In this document: positions 5,687-8,122 of the stretch, one piece after another
Numbering within the stretch: the first letter of the stretch is position 1
Layout: the number at the start of each line of letters is the position of its first letter
DNA from: Mariprofundus sp.
GTDB taxonomy: Bacteria; Pseudomonadota; Zetaproteobacteria; Mariprofundales; Mariprofundaceae
Direction of reading: 5' to 3'
Length of the DNA stretch: 8,122 bases
Assembly: GCA_030951065.1 (NCBI GenBank)
Contig: JAUZQH010000104.1
Span: forward strand, 1-8,122
Translations under genes and position numbers: made by a program
The notes under the pieces: generated by a model
What the model was told of the DNA's origin: nothing
Seen by the model: only the letters and a program-made list of their open reading frames with translations
Database searches by the model: none

Positions 5687-7819
5687 TTATTCTACGAGCC
5701 TGACATTAATTTGACCGCGAACAGGGTCGGTGGAATCAATCACTACATCCATACGGTCTCCCAGATGATACGCCCGTCCACCCTTGCGTGCAGCGAGACT
5801 ATGGCCGGCTTCATCCAGCACAAAGGCACCTGACAAGTCATCCACATCCAGAGATGCTTCGGCCATACTTGGCTCCAGTTCAAAGAAAATGCGGCGTTTG
5901 GTCAGTCCGGAAATGCGTGCCGGCATGGTTTTTCCAACATCCTTGCTATGGAACAGGGCGGCCAGCATGGCCTGCGTATCCCATTCGGCGCGCTGCTGTT
6001 TACGCTCCTGGATAGAGGTCTGTGCCCCGATTTCTGCCAGTGTATTTTCAGGCTGTACGCTGTCCGGGTTTTCACCTCTGACAAGTGCTTTCAGACGGCG
6101 ATGAACCACCAGATCGGCATAACGCCGGATCGGACTGGTGAAATGGGCATACGTTTCATACGCCAGCCCGAAATGTCCTGCATTATGCGGCGTGTATTGC
6201 GCCCGTTGCATGGAGCGCAGAACCAGCCGGTGCAGCACATGTGCAAACGGTTTCCCTTCGGATTGCTCCAGTACCTGCTGCACATGAGCCGGCTTTACAT
6301 GAGCCTCCTTATCTTTCGCTTTGGCCTTGGGCAATCGAACAAACATGCCAAAGGGCGCCAGGAACTCGTTCAGTGTTTCAATCGCCTCGCGTTCCGGTGG
6401 CGCATGTACCCGGTAGAGCAGCGCGCACTGCCGCTGTTCCATATATTCGGCCACGGCGGTATTGGCGGCCAGCATCATTTCTTCAATCAGGCGGTGGGCA
6501 ATATTGCGAGGGGATTCGCACATATCGGTTACTGTATCATTTTCCAGCTTTGCCCGTACCTCGGGCATATCGAGATCAAGCGCACCGCGCTGGGCACGTT
6601 TGATTTCCAGCTTGCGAAACAGGCGGGCGGCATCATCGAGCATGGCGCGAACCGAATCACTTTCGATGGCTGTCTGATCCCCATCTTCCAGATATCTGGC
6701 CACCTGTGTATAGGTCAAACGCGCCTGTGAATGAATGACCGATTCATAGACATGGATGGCACGCCGCCTGCCATTGGCATCAAAACGCATGCGCACGGTC
6801 ATGGCCAGTCGCGCTACATTTGGATTCAGCGAACAAAGCCCGTTGGACAGCTTTTCCGGCAGCATCGGAATCACCCGGTCCGGGAAGTAAAAAGAGTTGG
6901 AGCGATTCAACGCTTCCTGATCCAGTGCCGATTTCGGCGTGACATAATGCGCCACATCGGCAATGGCCACCCAGGTCTCGAAACCTTCGCCGCGCGGCAA
7001 TACGCAGATTGCATCATCAAAATCGCGTGCATCCTCACCATCGATGGTGACAAATGGCAAATGGCGCAAATCCTTGCGCCCTGTCAAATCGCTTTCCTCG
7101 ACTGTATCAGAAAAATGATTCGCTTCGGCGATGACTGCAACAGGGAATTCTTCAGCCAGCTGCTGTTCGGCCACAATCAGATCAATCAATCGTGAAGGCG
7201 ACAACTGATCGCCGAGCACCTCAAGCACTTTACCACGTAAATGTCCCGGTCCGCGCTTGATATCGACACGAACCCAGTCGCCATGATGAGCGCCGCCTGC
7301 ATCATCACGTTTGATCAGTATCGTCTGCGGAATCTTGCGTGAGCGTGGCTGCACAATGCCAATACCACCCTGGATCAGAAACTGGCCCACCAGTACTGTC
7401 GGTGCATGCGCCACAATACGAACCACTTCAGCCGATTCTCGCCCGCGCTTGCGCACCGGCCGAACTTCAACGGTATCGCCGTGCATCACTTCCCGCATTT
7501 CTTCATGCGGGAGGAAAAAGCCTTTTTCGATCCCTTCGACATCGACAAAACCGAAGCCGTCGGGATGAGCGGAGACCGTGCCGGTATACAAACGCTGATC
7601 CACACGCCCGCTTCCACGTCGTGAGGACTGTCTGTCCGGCCGGGCACGGGAAGTACTGCGGCCACGCTTGTCTTCCTGTTTATTCTCTCGCTTTAGCGAA
7701 TCCCATGGACTTGCTTTACTGGTATCGCCTTTGCGCCCGGGTTTGCGCGAACGACTTCCCCATGGCGAATTTTCCGGCGACTCTTTTTGATCTGGTTTCT
7801 TGCTATTCTTTCTTGACAC
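5687..7819 (-). CDS. rnr: Ribonuclease R, 3'-5' exoribonuclease
   Basis: RNase R degrades RNA processively from the 3' end, including structured RNA, in mRNA decay, rRNA quality control and trans-translation. The 710 residues run: a very basic, Ser/Arg/Lys-rich tail (1-76); cold-shock RNA-binding domains (about 77-235: YTGTVSAHPDGFGFV, FFLPHEEM, VMHGDTVEVR); the RNB catalytic domain (about 250-580); and an S1 domain (about 628-710). The metal site is DGEDARDFDDA with D260, D266, D268 and D269. Other catalytic-domain landmarks are IADVAHYV, FPDRVIPMLPEKLSNGLCSL, YRVHAPP and HFTSPIRRYADLVVHRR. It is shorter than E. coli RNase R (about 813): the N-terminal helix-turn-helix and the C-terminal lysine-rich tail are not seen. 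The start is GTG at 7817-7819, the first codon after an in-frame stop; the ribosome site is weak, and GTG at codon 73 is a less likely alternative. RNase II was considered, but the sequence is more RNase R-like. Confidence 0.93.
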   Translation of the reverse strand: MSRKNSKKPDQKESPENSPWGSRSRKPGRKGDTSKASPWDSLKRENKQEDKRGRSTSRARPDRQSSRRGSGRVDQRLYTGTVSAHPDGFGFVDVEGIEKGFFLPHEEMREVMHGDTVEVRPVRKRGRESAEVVRIVAHAPTVLVGQFLIQGGIGIVQPRSRKIPQTILIKRDDAGGAHHGDWVRVDIKRGPGHLRGKVLEVLGDQLSPSRLIDLIVAEQQLAEEFPVAVIAEANHFSDTVEESDLTGRKDLRHLPFVTIDGEDARDFDDAICVLPRGEGFETWVAIADVAHYVTPKSALDQEALNRSNSFYFPDRVIPMLPEKLSNGLCSLNPNVARLAMTVRMRFDANGRRRAIHVYESVIHSQARLTYTQVARYLEDGDQTAIESDSVRAMLDDAARLFRKLEIKRAQRGALDLDMPEVRAKLENDTVTDMCESPRNIAHRLIEEMMLAANTAVAEYMEQRQCALLYRVHAPPEREAIETLNEFLAPFGMFVRLPKAKAKDKEAHVKPAHVQQVLEQSEGKPFAHVLHRLVLRSMQRAQYTPHNAGHFGLAYETYAHFTSPIRRYADLVVHRRLKALVRGENPDSVQPENTLAEIGAQTSIQERKQQRAEWDTQAMLAALFHSKDVGKTMPARISGLTKRRIFFELEPSMAEASLDVDDLSGAFVLDEAGHSLAARKGGRAYHLGDRMDVVIDSTDPVRGQINVRLVE

Positions 7820-7840
7820 GATCTAACCCCAACCTATGAT
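7813..7840 (+). promoter_or_regulatory. Near-consensus promoter of tRNA-Leu(CAG)
   Basis: TTGACA (7813-7818, perfect), a 16-base spacer and TATGAT (7835-7840, five of six) form a strong sigma-70 promoter, followed by the GC-rich discriminator TGCGCGCC typical of stringently controlled stable-RNA promoters. Transcription would start near 7847, about 32 bases before the tRNA. The -35 box overlaps the divergent rnr start codon (7817-7819). Confidence 0.8.
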
Positions 7841-7878
7841 TGCGCGCCTTCCGGCAGCTGCGCTGTGCGGTAGTCTAA

Positions 7879-7965
<87 letters not shown>

Positions 7966-7966
7966 T

Positions 7967-7979
7967 ATGATAATATCAT
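7967..7979 (+). repeat. Small hairpin just after tRNA-Leu(CAG)
   Basis: ATGAT and ATCAT form a perfect 5-base-pair stem with a 3-base loop, one base after the CCA end. It is a probable element of the tRNA 3' trailer and parallels the hairpin behind tRNA-Leu(UAA). Confidence 0.4.
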
Positions 7980-7994
7980 GTAGAAGCATAAAGA

Positions 7995-8025
7995 GGCAGT
8001 AACCGTTGTGGTTGCTGCCTTTTTT
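7995..8025 (+). terminator. Rho-independent terminator of tRNA-Leu(CAG)
   Basis: GGCAGTAACC and GGTTGCTGCC form a 10-base-pair stem (one G-U pair) with the loop GTTGT, followed by six T. It begins 29 bases after the tRNA end, almost the same distance as for the other leucine tRNA. Confidence 0.92.
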
Positions 8026-8026
8026 G

Positions 8027-8055
8027 TTGTTTACTGTGTCAGCAAGGCGCATAAT
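8027..8055 (+). promoter_or_regulatory. Possible promoter for a gene at the window edge
   Basis: TTGTTT, a 17-base spacer and CATAAT (five of six to the -10 consensus) lie directly after the tRNA terminator. A second -10-like TACAAT occurs at 8085-8090 but lacks a clear -35. Either could drive a gene beginning near 8098. Confidence 0.3.
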
Positions 8056-8097
8056 GTCGCACACAATGGCTCGTTTTTGTGGGGTACAATCCGTGGT

Positions 8098-8122
8098 ATG
8101 AACGACCGTACCCCTCCTTACT
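8098..8122 (+). CDS. Possible start of an unidentified gene, cut by window end
   Basis: An ATG at 8098 opens a frame of eight codons (MNDRTPPY) that runs off the window. There is no clear Shine-Dalgarno sequence before it. It follows the terminator and promoter-like sequences, so a gene start is plausible, but nothing identifies it. Confidence 0.3.

Noticed and set aside
5417..5833. Plus-strand open frame of 138 codons with the peptide segment RERESNPHG
   Set aside because: It runs antisense through tRNA-Leu(UAA) and into the rnr 3' end. This peptide is a well-known spurious translation of the complement of leucine tRNA genes.
5948..6730. Plus-strand open frame of 260 codons, with a further one at 6731-7195
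   Set aside because: Both are antisense to the RNB catalytic domain of rnr, whose conserved motifs fix the real coding strand.

Overview
The window carries housekeeping genes of a Gram-negative proteobacterium, plus one gene-poor stretch that looks like the scar of a mobile element. The outer-membrane LPS-assembly lipoprotein LptE, the DNA polymerase III delta subunit, a CRP-type regulator and two CCA-encoding leucine tRNAs all fit a gamma- or zetaproteobacterium-like lineage. I cannot name a genus. Base composition looks near 50% GC in the genes and is more AT-rich in the 4876-5452 gap.

Layout. (1) 2-3731, plus strand: a compact operon of lptE (5' end cut off), holA, bioA and a radical SAM gene. 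The last two junctions are ATGA stop/start overlaps, so these genes are probably translationally coupled. A possible 39-codon ORF follows. (2) 3864-4875, minus strand: a DUF190 gene (PII-like fold) whose 3' end overlaps the start of a CRP-like cyclic-nucleotide regulator by 14 bases, convergent with the first operon. (3) 4876-5452: no credible gene. It holds palindromes near the DUF190 start, two pairs of TACCGTC-type heptamers at identical 12-base spacing, and a 15-base near-copy of a tRNA T-arm segment. This looks like an att or arm-site remnant of a tyrosine-recombinase element. (4) 5453-8025: rnr (RNase R, minus strand) lies between two leucine tRNA genes in opposite orientation, tRNA-Leu(UAA) on minus and tRNA-Leu(CAG) on plus. 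Each tRNA is followed at nearly the same distance by a small hairpin and then a related rho-independent terminator. (5) 8026-8122: a possible promoter and the first codons of an unidentified gene.

How the parts relate. The first operon joins envelope biogenesis, replication and biotin synthesis, and the radical SAM gene behind bioA is its least explained member. The DUF190/CRP pair may be a small sensor-regulator module. Around rnr, a near-consensus tRNA promoter has its -35 box overlapping the divergent rnr start codon, so tRNA and RNase R expression are physically intertwined. I found no CRISPR array, toxin-antitoxin pair or complete mobile element. The most plausible undescribed items are the DUF190-CRP pair, the bioA-coupled radical SAM enzyme and the element scar.
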